13,394 nucleotides of DNA, from contig JAYEJT010000083.1 in the NCBI GenBank assembly GCA_034660675.1, positions 1 through 13,394 of the forward strand. The letters run 5' to 3'. The position numbers and the translations under genes were made by a program. This DNA is from CG03 sp034660675. Its GTDB lineage: Bacteria; CG03. This document shows, piece by piece, positions 7,276 through 13,394 of the stretch (positions are counted from its first letter, which is position 1; the number at the start of each line of letters is the position of its first letter). The notes under the pieces were generated by a model. It saw nothing but the letters and a program-made list of their open reading frames with translations. It had not been told where the DNA came from and searched no databases.

Positions 7276-8529
7276 ATGAAAAAAATAATTATATTTATGG
7301 CGTTTTGCGCTATGGCGGGAGCGGAGATCAATCCACGCACTTTCGGCGCGGCTTTTGAGAATTATCTGACAGGTAACTATGAGAAGGCCTTTAAGGATTC
7401 ATCCAGGCTTTATAAGGATAATCCCTCGGAGAAACGGGTGTCTGAGCTTCATCACAAGACGCTGGTTAAAATGGCTCTTCTGGAGGAGTCGCGGGGAAAT
7501 TACAAAGCGGCGGTGGAGCACATTACGAAAGCCGGAAAAATAAATCTTACGGGGGAAGTGAAAGAGATACGGCAGCGGTTGTTGAAGCGGATAGGCGGCG
7601 CGAAAAAAAATGCTAAAAAAAGAGTGCCGGCAAAAAAGATAAAAAGAACCCCGCGCCCTGTGAAAAAAAAGCCGGCGGTGAGCAAACCGAAAAAGCCCGT
7701 AAAAAAAATTAAAAAAGATAAAACTGTCAGGAAAATCATAAAGCCGGATAAACCCGCCCGGATGCGGTATCCGACATCGGTTTTTGTTTTGCTCGTTATA
7801 AATCTGATGGCGATTATGGGCCTGGGGTATTTTGTCGCCGCGGCGTTTTCCAAAAAGAAGGAATCAAAACTCATGGAAGAGGAAAGGAGGATTTCGCAGA
7901 TAGTGCACACCCTGGGCAGCAAGGGGGAATATCAGACAATTTTACAGAATCAGAAAGAAGTGATGGACGCTTTGGCCAAATTGCCGGAGGAGACATCAAT
8001 GATGAAACTCCAGAATGCCGAAGTCATAAAACTAATAGAAAGGCTGACCAAGAGCAAAACCGGCACCAACATAGAGCTCTCATCCCATTCTTCCAGAGCG
8101 GGTATAGCCGGGGTGGATGACACGGCCAGAGTCAGAGCGGATACGGTGGAGCTGCTCGCGGAAATGTTCAAAACTTCGCCTATCATGGAAGAGCTTCTCG
8201 GGCCCTATCTGAACGACCCCAATAACAGAGTCCGGGGAAATGCCGCAATTGCTCTTTTCCCGCGTAACCGCCGCCGCGCGCTGGACAACGTGTCTGAAAT
8301 GGGTAAGGCGGATGATGTCTGGATGAGGATGACCGCGGCCTGGGTTTGCGGTGAGATGGGCGTTTCGGAAGGTGTTAAGATAATGACCCCGCTTTTAAAC
8401 GACAGCTCTTTTCATGTGCGTAAAAGAGCCCTTGCATCTTTCAAAAAACTGAAGGATGCCGGCGTGGAGATATCAATAGAAATAGAACAGAAAATGCAGG
8501 ATATAGAAGCCGAGGATAAAGAAAATTAA
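7276..8529 (+). CDS. Membrane protein with TPR, Lys/Pro-rich linker, single helix and HEAT repeats
   Basis: 417 aa, not matched to a named family. In order: a short signal-like N-terminus (MKKIIIFMAFCAMAGA, cleavage plausible after residue 16); a TPR-like helical domain (~20-105: YLTGNYEKAFKDSSRLYKDN, SRGNYKAAVEHITKAGK); a highly basic linker ~109-164 made of repeated KK/KP units; one membrane helix ~168-191 (SVFVLLVINLMAIMGLGYFV) followed by KKK; a probable coiled coil ~193-265; and two or three HEAT-like repeats ~280-400 (LGPYLNDPNNRVRGNAAIAL, WMRMTAAWVCGEMG, LLNDSSFHVRKRALASFKKL). If the N-terminus is a signal peptide, the TPR domain and basic linker are periplasmic and HEAT is cytoplasmic. 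This would let the protein link the exported TPR protein of the preceding gene to a cytoplasmic partner. It is the last gene of the tightly packed run; 104 nt follow before the giant gene. The role is inferred only from architecture and context. Confidence 0.85.
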   Translation: MKKIIIFMAFCAMAGAEINPRTFGAAFENYLTGNYEKAFKDSSRLYKDNPSEKRVSELHHKTLVKMALLEESRGNYKAAVEHITKAGKINLTGEVKEIRQRLLKRIGGAKKNAKKRVPAKKIKRTPRPVKKKPAVSKPKKPVKKIKKDKTVRKIIKPDKPARMRYPTSVFVLLVINLMAIMGLGYFVAAAFSKKKESKLMEEERRISQIVHTLGSKGEYQTILQNQKEVMDALAKLPEETSMMKLQNAEVIKLIERLTKSKTGTNIELSSHSSRAGIAGVDDTARVRADTVELLAEMFKTSPIMEELLGPYLNDPNNRVRGNAAIALFPRNRRRALDNVSEMGKADDVWMRMTAAWVCGEMGVSEGVKIMTPLLNDSSFHVRKRALASFKKLKDAGVEISIEIEQKMQDIEAEDKEN

Positions 8530-8542
8530 AAAGTATTCTGGT

Positions 8543-8570
8543 TTTACAGTTTTTCAGAGTAAAATATAAG
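8543..8570 (+). promoter_or_regulatory. Possible sigma70-type promoter
   Basis: TTTACA (8543-8548), a 16-nt spacer and TATAAG (8565-8570) each differ from the sigma70 consensus at one base. Transcription would begin near 8577, just before the inverted repeat and just after the ATG of the small frame at 8572. A promoter here would let the giant gene be expressed apart from the upstream operon. The region is AT-rich, so a chance match is possible. Confidence 0.4.
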
Positions 8571-8571
8571 T

Positions 8572-8637
8572 ATGGCTGATAAAAAGAAGAAAAACGGGGA
8601 CGGTTCTGGTTTTAAGTTGAGGAAGAGGGGAGAATGA
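8572..8637 (+). CDS. Candidate 21-codon leader peptide overlapping the giant gene start
   Basis: ATG 8572 opens a 21-residue frame (begins MADKKKKNGDG, ends KLRKRGE). Its TGA at 8635-8637 overlaps the next ATG as ATGA, the same junction style as at 5752. The frame runs through the whole left arm of the inverted repeat and its spacer. The peptide is strongly basic (eight or nine Lys/Arg), and part of it is dictated by the repeat. There is no clear ribosome site (only AGAG at 8556-8559). A transcript from the candidate promoter would start after this ATG, so translation would need readthrough from the operon. It may be chance. Confidence 0.3.
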   Translation: MADKKKKNGDGSGFKLRKRGE

Positions 8638-8664
8638 AAACCAGAACCGTCCCCGTTTTTTTTT
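8586..8664 (+). repeat. REPIN-like palindrome: perfect 24-bp inverted repeat with 23-nt spacer
   Basis: The left arm 8590-8613 (core ACGGGGACGGTTCTGG) is the exact reverse complement of the right arm 8637-8660 (core CCAGAACCGTCCCCGT). In RNA, 8586-8589 can extend the stem against 8661-8664 with A-U and G-U pairs. The 23-nt spacer 8614-8636 is purine-rich and holds the ribosome site and ATG of the giant gene. The GGGGACGGTTCT core resembles, from memory, short dispersed REP-type palindromes that accompany Y1 (RAYT/IS200-like) transposases in several uncultivated lineages; two such units head to head form a REPIN. No transposase and no second copy is present in this window, so mobility is inference. 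Confidence 0.7.
8590..8664 (+). terminator. Possible intrinsic terminator or attenuator formed by the palindrome
   Basis: The hairpin (24 bp, 11 G/C pairs) is preceded by A's and ends in nine consecutive T's at 8656-8664, the layout of a rho-independent terminator. It lies 60 nt after the stop of the TPR/HEAT gene, where the operon could end. Against it: the 23-nt loop is large, the T-run partly belongs to the stem, and the giant gene's start lies inside it. Partial termination or attenuation would fit better than full termination. Confidence 0.4.
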
Positions 8665-11600
8665 GCGCCATGTCAATGTCTTCTTTCTGTTTCGCGGTGT
8701 CTGCTCCCGCCGGCCTTTTGTGTAATAACAAAACAAATCCTGTGTGTATAGAATCGCCAGAACCTGCTTTCGAATGGAGCGCTTCAACGCAGGTGGCGTA
8801 CAGGCTGCTTGTTTCCGAGGCTAATGATTTCGGTTCTTTGAAATGGGACACGGGAATAACCACGAGTTCTGTGAAATCCTGCGTTTATGCGGGTTCCCCT
8901 CTTTCAGGGAATACCACTTATTACTGGAAGGTGCGGGTTTCTTCGGCGTCGGGAGAATATTCTCAATATTCAGACACCGGTACTTTACGGATGAATTTGT
9001 TTTTGAAAAAATCGCCCATTGTTGAGGAGGAGGACTTAAACGAGTTTGAAGATATGGGTTCCATAGGCGTTGGCGACCTGGATAATGACGGCGATACGGA
9101 CATTGTGTTCGGCGGCAAAGGCACACAGGCCATGACGCGTTTTTACAGAAATGACGGAGGGGGCTCGTTCACTCAGATTTTTTCAACGCAATCCGGCAAG
9201 GAGTTGGGCGGGGTGATAATCAGGGATTTCAATAATGACGGTTTAAACGATGTGCTTGCCGTTGCCGCAATAGGCGAGGGCGCGGCCAATCAGAGCTCTG
9301 TTGTGCTTATTAATGAGGGTAATTTTGTTTTTCACGCGGGAATGGAGCTTAACGCGAAAAAGACGTTTTCAGCCGCGTGTTTTGATTTTAACAGGGATGG
9401 GGAATGTGATATTGTGGAAGGCCTTACCACCGGCGGCGGGGACGGTGAGCAAAACACATTTTACGCGGGTCAGGGAAACGGCCTGTTTTCGGCCGCTTCG
9501 ACTTTCGGGGATTTGAACGAAACAAATTCCCTTGCTGCCGCTGATTTTGATAATGACGGTTATCTGGACATTGTTGTGATGAATTATAAAAATGACACCA
9601 ATGCTACCAAAAGCCCGCTGGCTTATGCCGGTGTTTATAAAGGAAACGGCTCGGGGGAATTTTCTGAAGCCCCCGACTGGGAGTCACCGGCGCCTGATTA
9701 TTTCAATGCCGCCGGTGTAGGGGATTTCAACGGTGACGGTTTGTGTGATTTTATAGCCGCCACAAGGGGGGCGAGTTCCACCTGCGATCTGACGCAGATA
9801 GGAATATACATAAATGGCGGAAATATGACTTTTACAAAGGATTATTCAGTGGGCGGGCCCCGCGCTTTTGTCACATCTCTGGCGGTGGCGGATTTGGATA
9901 ATGACGGTGATTTGGATTTTATTGCCGGCTGGTACAGGCTCGGTGCCGGTGATAAGACAAGGGTGTATATAAATGACGGCACGGGGGATTTCGCAATTCT
10001 GGATGAGACCGAAAACTCGGTTTATGCTCAGGGGGTGGCCGTGGCGGATTTTGACAATGACGGCGATCTTGATTATGCTGCGTGTCACGGAGAGGGGGCT
10101 GAACTCTATTATTCAACACTTTCAGATGATGACCCGAACGGCTCTCCGTCGGCTCCGTCTTCAGGAATGGGATTTGACTGGGAAGCGGGCCGGCTACATC
10201 TCTACTGGGGTACCGGCACCGATGCTGAAACATCGGATAATCTGCTGCAGTATGATTTGGCGCTTCGGGACGATTCAGGAAATGTGATTGTTTCAACGAC
10301 GGCGGGAACGGTGTTTGCGGAGTGTTCGGGATTTTACGGAAATATGATTTACAGTTCATGGACATTGCTGGATATTCCGCGTCAAACGTACTTTTTTTCT
10401 GTTATATCCCTTGACGCGCAGGGGGGGCGGAGCGCGCCCTCGGCAGAAATAACCGTCAACGAAAAATCGTATCCCGGCTGGGAAGGGGAACACGTGCTGT
10501 TGTCCACCTGTACGCACAGTTATACTCTGGAAGAAATTTTGCTTGATTCGTCAAAGAAAGGTGTTGTAATCACGGATTTTAAATTAAAGGATTTTGAAAA
10601 TAACACTTGTTCTCTTAAGGATTTAGAGTATTCGCTTGACGCGGGTTCTTCATGGACAGGCGTTGACGGTTCTCTGGTCTGCACGGATTTTGATTCCTCT
10701 TTTGCCTCAGCGGATTCATTGAGCGCTTCCGTTAAACACACTTTTTTCTGGAAAACGAACAATCCTTCAAATCCCGCGGTCGTGAGATCAACGCAATGCG
10801 ATTCTGTCAAGCTGAGATTCAGGTCCAATGACGGTTATACCGACAGCGATTATTGTGTTTCGGGTATTTTTGAAATAGATAACGAAAGGCCTACTGTGCC
10901 GGGAGATCTTGTCTTTTCGGAGATTTACACATCAGATAGTGTTACCCTTGATCTCGGCGCGGCCGCGAATGATGTGAATTTTGACGAATACAGAATATAC
11001 TACAACGATGATCCGGTGGTAAATGATTCCGGCGACAGCTTGGGTTCATGGACGGCGGCTGACGATATTAATATGGACGCGGAAGATTATAACGGCGCAT
11101 CATCGGTAACTGTAACGGGGCTTGCCGAAAACACCACATATTATTTTAGAATTTATGCCTATGACACTTTCGGTAACGGTATGGGATCTGACGGCGCGGC
11201 TGTTGCTGCCACCAATGACAGGCCCGTTTTAATAGCGGTTTCCGTTTCGCAGAGAAATGACGGAAGCGGTAATGTGGATTTTTTGTATTCCGGTGCGGAT
11301 TCCAATATTGACGCATGGGAGTATGTTTCTCCGTGGTTGAAAGAATTTGACGGTACGCAGCATGGTGTTTCATCAAACACCGCTGACGCGCAGTTTAGCG
11401 ATCCCCTTTATTTTTGTTCAAGCGGTTGCGTCAACACTTTTGTTTTTAATGCACTGGATGACAACGGTCAGTTTTATTATCACAATGCAAAGATAACGCT
11501 GATAATATCCGACGGGATTGACGAGTCCGACAGGGTTTATTCGTCATATTTTGACATTGACACCCTTCCGCCGTCAGGTATAACGCGTTTCAGGGAACGA

Positions 11601-13394
11601 GCGCATGATTCGTCTCATGTCCAGCTCCAGTGGAACCTGAACGATGATGACACATCCATAGCTGTGGTGGAGGACACTTTTTTAGAATATATTGTTTATT
11701 ACAGCACAGCGCCGGGGGTGAATGAAACTTGCTCCCCGTGGGGGAAGTCAGCCAGTCAGCAGCCCGCTCTGGGTGAGATGGGAACGCGTATTGCCAATGT
11801 GGGAGAGCTTTCGTCCGGCACCAGATATTATTTCAGGCTTTACATTTATGATTCTTTCGGCAACAAATACGGCACGGATGAAATCAGTGTTGTTACGGGA
11901 GAGGGGCCTTCTTCATTGATGGAAAATGCTCCTGAGCAGTCATCCTCTGGTGACGGGGTGATATCAGCAAGAATCCTTTGTTCTCATCCTGACGATTTTG
12001 ATTCCTATATCAATGTGTGTTTTTCGACAAGCGGCTCAGGGGCGGGAGCTTCATGGCACGCGGTTACCTTTTCCACAGATGTAACCGCTTTTTATTTTGA
12101 CGGGGCTTTTTATCCGCTTACGCCGCCGGGCGTGGATAACGCACAGTATTTCCAGATAGGCACGGCGCTTAAACCGGTTATAACATCTTCCGGCACCCGC
12201 ATTGCGCTGGATGTGGAATGGGAGAGCGCGGTTGATCTTCCGGGGGCTCTTTACGAAAATGTTTTTCTGAGAATCGTTGTGAGAGACGAATATAATGTTG
12301 AACAGTTTTCTCCGGCGTTATCCGACCCGTTTATCGTGGACAATCTGAAACCTGTTCCCGAAAGCGCCTCTTACAGCCACGGCACGGAAACCTACGGTGA
12401 GAATTCGGCAGAATTTATTATTTATTGCAATAAGAGCGCTGACCTGATCGCATATGACAGTATTTACATATCCACCAAGGCTGTTTTCCCGGATGGTTAT
12501 TCTTCGTCCATAAGTCTTGATGAGGATGAATTTGATTCTGTTCTGTCTTCTTCAACGCTTTATTTTCGTTTATCTGAGGATAAATGGCACCGGATAGCGC
12601 TGCTGGGGAGAGACGCTGAACACCTGTATATTCATTGTTCAAGCGCGGCTATCACGGATGCCGCCGGCAATGTGTCCGGTAAAACAAGTTTTGAAATTGT
12701 CTGGAGCAAAGACAATAACCCTCCGGCGCCGGAAAATTATTTTTATGCCCAGAACAACAGTGATCCTGCAAAATTATCGGGTTTCAGAATACAGTTCAGT
12801 GACGAATTGTCAGGCTGGGCAGATGGTGTGGGCGGGCTTCTGACGGTATACACGGCTAAAAGCGGTCCGGAGATAACTGTTTCTTTTGAGGACGGCGTGA
12901 CCATCGCCACGGCGGCGGCGAATATTTTCTGGTTTTACCCTTCTGAAGAAAAGCACTTAGAAATTTTAAATCTCGGCGTGACAGACCTTTATCTTGCCTG
13001 TGGAGCTTTGGGGTATGATTATTCCGGTAACTGGCTTAATAGCATAAGCCGTGAGAATGCTCTTCTTGTTCCGTTGACGAGGGAAACAAGCGCGCCGTGG
13101 ATCATGGATTATGCGCCGTCACCCGATGTGAAAACTGATGTTTCTCCCGATATACGGGTCCGTTTCAATGAATCCATGTATTCTGATTCTGTGACGGGCG
13201 CGAATATTTATCTCACAAAAATCACCGATTCACATGGAGATAGTGTTTTTGAAAATGTGCCGGCCGCAATAAACTATGTGTCTTCATCGTGTGTTGTGGA
13301 TGTGTCGCCGTATTCGCTGCTGGAGTACGGGTGCGGCTACAGAGTGACGGTAACGACCGCCGTTTGTGATTTGTCGTTAAATAAAATGCTTGCC
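8634..13394 (+). CDS. Giant exported FG-GAP propeller / FN3 / Ig-like surface protein, 3'-truncated by window
   Basis: One frame of 1587 codons without a stop, continuing past the window. The signal peptide is residues 1-24 (MKTRTVPVFF..., cleavage likely at VSA/PAG). An FN3-like domain (~41-120) has FEWS and YYWKVRV. Seven FG-GAP/VCBS motifs (DxDNDGDxD type, Ca-binding) begin at residues 148, 198, 251, 304, 364, 420 and 472, suggesting a seven-bladed beta-propeller. After ~503 come FN3-like units (~503-610, ~752-865, ~979-1095; YYFRIYAYDTFGN and YYFRLYIYDSFGN), alternating with Ig-like units that end in FEIDN, FDIDT or FIVDN. A Big_5/SbsA-like domain (~1487 on: SPDIRVRFNESM) is cut by the window. 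ATG 8634 has GAGGGG 3 nt upstream and is the first start after TAA 8613. Starts at 8670 or 8676 would remove the basic signal N-region. Likely a secreted or surface binding protein; ligand and anchoring (C-terminal sorting domain outside the window) unknown. Confidence 0.92.
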   Translation, partial: MKTRTVPVFFCAMSMSSFCFAVSAPAGLLCNNKTNPVCIESPEPAFEWSASTQVAYRLLVSEANDFGSLKWDTGITTSSVKSCVYAGSPLSGNTTYYWKVRVSSASGEYSQYSDTGTLRMNLFLKKSPIVEEEDLNEFEDMGSIGVGDLDNDGDTDIVFGGKGTQAMTRFYRNDGGGSFTQIFSTQSGKELGGVIIRDFNNDGLNDVLAVAAIGEGAANQSSVVLINEGNFVFHAGMELNAKKTFSAACFDFNRDGECDIVEGLTTGGGDGEQNTFYAGQGNGLFSAASTFGDLNETNSLAAADFDNDGYLDIVVMNYKNDTNATKSPLAYAGVYKGNGSGEFSEAPDWESPAPDYFNAAGVGDFNGDGLCDFIAATRGASSTCDLTQIGIYINGGNMTFTKDYSVGGPRAFVTSLAVADLDNDGDLDFIAGWYRLGAGDKTRVYINDGTGDFAILDETENSVYAQGVAVADFDNDGDLDYAACHGEGAELYYSTLSDDDPNGSPSAPSSGMGFDWEAGRLHLYWGTGTDAETSDNLLQYDLALRDDSGNVIVSTTAGTVFAECSGFYGNMIYSSWTLLDIPRQTYFFSVISLDAQGGRSAPSAEITVNEKSYPGWEGEHVLLSTCTHSYTLEEILLDSSKKGVVITDFKLKDFENNTCSLKDLEYSLDAGSSWTGVDGSLVCTDFDSSFASADSLSASVKHTFFWKTNNPSNPAVVRSTQCDSVKLRFRSNDGYTDSDYCVSGIFEIDNERPTVPGDLVFSEIYTSDSVTLDLGAAANDVNFDEYRIYYNDDPVVNDSGDSLGSWTAADDINMDAEDYNGASSVTVTGLAENTTYYFRIYAYDTFGNGMGSDGAAVAATNDRPVLIAVSVSQRNDGSGNVDFLYSGADSNIDAWEYVSPWLKEFDGTQHGVSSNTADAQFSDPLYFCSSGCVNTFVFNALDDNGQFYYHNAKITLIISDGIDESDRVYSSYFDIDTLPPSGITRFRERAHDSSHVQLQWNLNDDDTSIAVVEDTFLEYIVYYSTAPGVNETCSPWGKSASQQPALGEMGTRIANVGELSSGTRYYFRLYIYDSFGNKYGTDEISVVTGEGPSSLMENAPEQSSSGDGVISARILCSHPDDFDSYINVCFSTSGSGAGASWHAVTFSTDVTAFYFDGAFYPLTPPGVDNAQYFQIGTALKPVITSSGTRIALDVEWESAVDLPGALYENVFLRIVVRDEYNVEQFSPALSDPFIVDNLKPVPESASYSHGTETYGENSAEFIIYCNKSADLIAYDSIYISTKAVFPDGYSSSISLDEDEFDSVLSSSTLYFRLSEDKWHRIALLGRDAEHLYIHCSSAAITDAAGNVSGKTSFEIVWSKDNNPPAPENYFYAQNNSDPAKLSGFRIQFSDELSGWADGVGGLLTVYTAKSGPEITVSFEDGVTIATAAANIFWFYPSEEKHLEILNLGVTDLYLACGALGYDYSGNWLNSISRENALLVPLTRETSAPWIMDYAPSPDVKTDVSPDIRVRFNESMYSDSVTGANIYLTKITDSHGDSVFENVPAAINYVSSSCVVDVSPYSLLEYGCGYRVTVTTAVCDLSLNKMLA

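Noticed and set aside
8670..8678. ATG 8670 or 8676 as the true start of the giant gene
   Set aside because: Neither has a ribosome site, and both would give a signal peptide without positive charge; ATG 8634 has both.
9070..10080. Repeated GAT-AAT-GAC-GGT blocks as a DNA tandem repeat or CRISPR
   Set aside because: They are short, diverged and codon-phased at 150-180 nt, explained by the FG-GAP protein motif.
9919..10365. 148-codon minus-strand frame opposite the propeller region
   Set aside because: It arises from repeated GAT/AAT/GAC codons of the Ca-binding motifs; the + strand protein is clear.
10660..10680. GACGGTTCTCTGG as another copy of the palindrome arm
   Set aside because: Only the short GACGGTTCT core matches, it has no inverted partner, and it codes normally for VDGSL in the giant protein.

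Overview
The window comes from a bacterial chromosome with standard code, moderate GC and frequent ATA isoleucine codons. All supportable genes are on the + strand and tightly packed, with stop/start overlaps (GTGA at 3999, ATGA at 5752, ATGA at 8634). The content is membrane O-antigen ligase/polymerase-type proteins with TPR tails, an MtaB-type tRNA enzyme, secreted TPR and HEAT proteins, a giant FG-GAP/FN3/Ig-like surface protein, and a REP-like palindrome. This suggests an uncultivated Gram-negative lineage of the Omnitrophota/Elusimicrobiota kind. That placement is an impression from gene style and was not tested. There are no tRNA or rRNA genes, CRISPR arrays or transposase genes.

Region 1 (2-4002) holds two tandem paralogues of the Wzy_C/O-antigen ligase family, each with a C-terminal TPR array. 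The first lacks its 5' end because the window cuts it. The second starts inside the first, with a 67-nt out-of-phase overlap. Region 2 (3999-8529) runs on without a break: an MtaB-like methylthiotransferase, a small cytoplasmic coiled-coil protein, a secreted or anchored TPR protein, and a membrane protein with a TPR domain, a very Lys/Pro-rich linker, one membrane helix and a HEAT domain. Regions 1 and 2 look like one operon, probably for making or attaching an envelope polysaccharide or protein glycan, with TPR/HEAT scaffolds and MtaB as a housekeeping passenger.

Region 3 (8530-8664) is the most unusual stretch. It holds a possible promoter, a 21-codon reading frame, and a perfect 24-bp inverted repeat with a 23-nt spacer, ending in nine T's. 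The Shine-Dalgarno-like sequence and ATG of the next gene lie exactly in the spacer. The right arm encodes the beginning of that gene's signal peptide. The element resembles a REPIN (two inverted REP sequences) and may also act as a terminator or translational switch.

Region 4 (8634 to window end) is a single uninterrupted frame of 1587 codons with no stop inside the window. It encodes an exported protein with an N-terminal FN3-like domain, seven evenly spaced FG-GAP/VCBS motifs (a likely seven-bladed beta-propeller), and a long run of FN3- and Ig-like modules ending in a Big_5-like domain. It could be a surface adhesin or binding protein, and possibly a client of the upstream transferases, but that link is inference.
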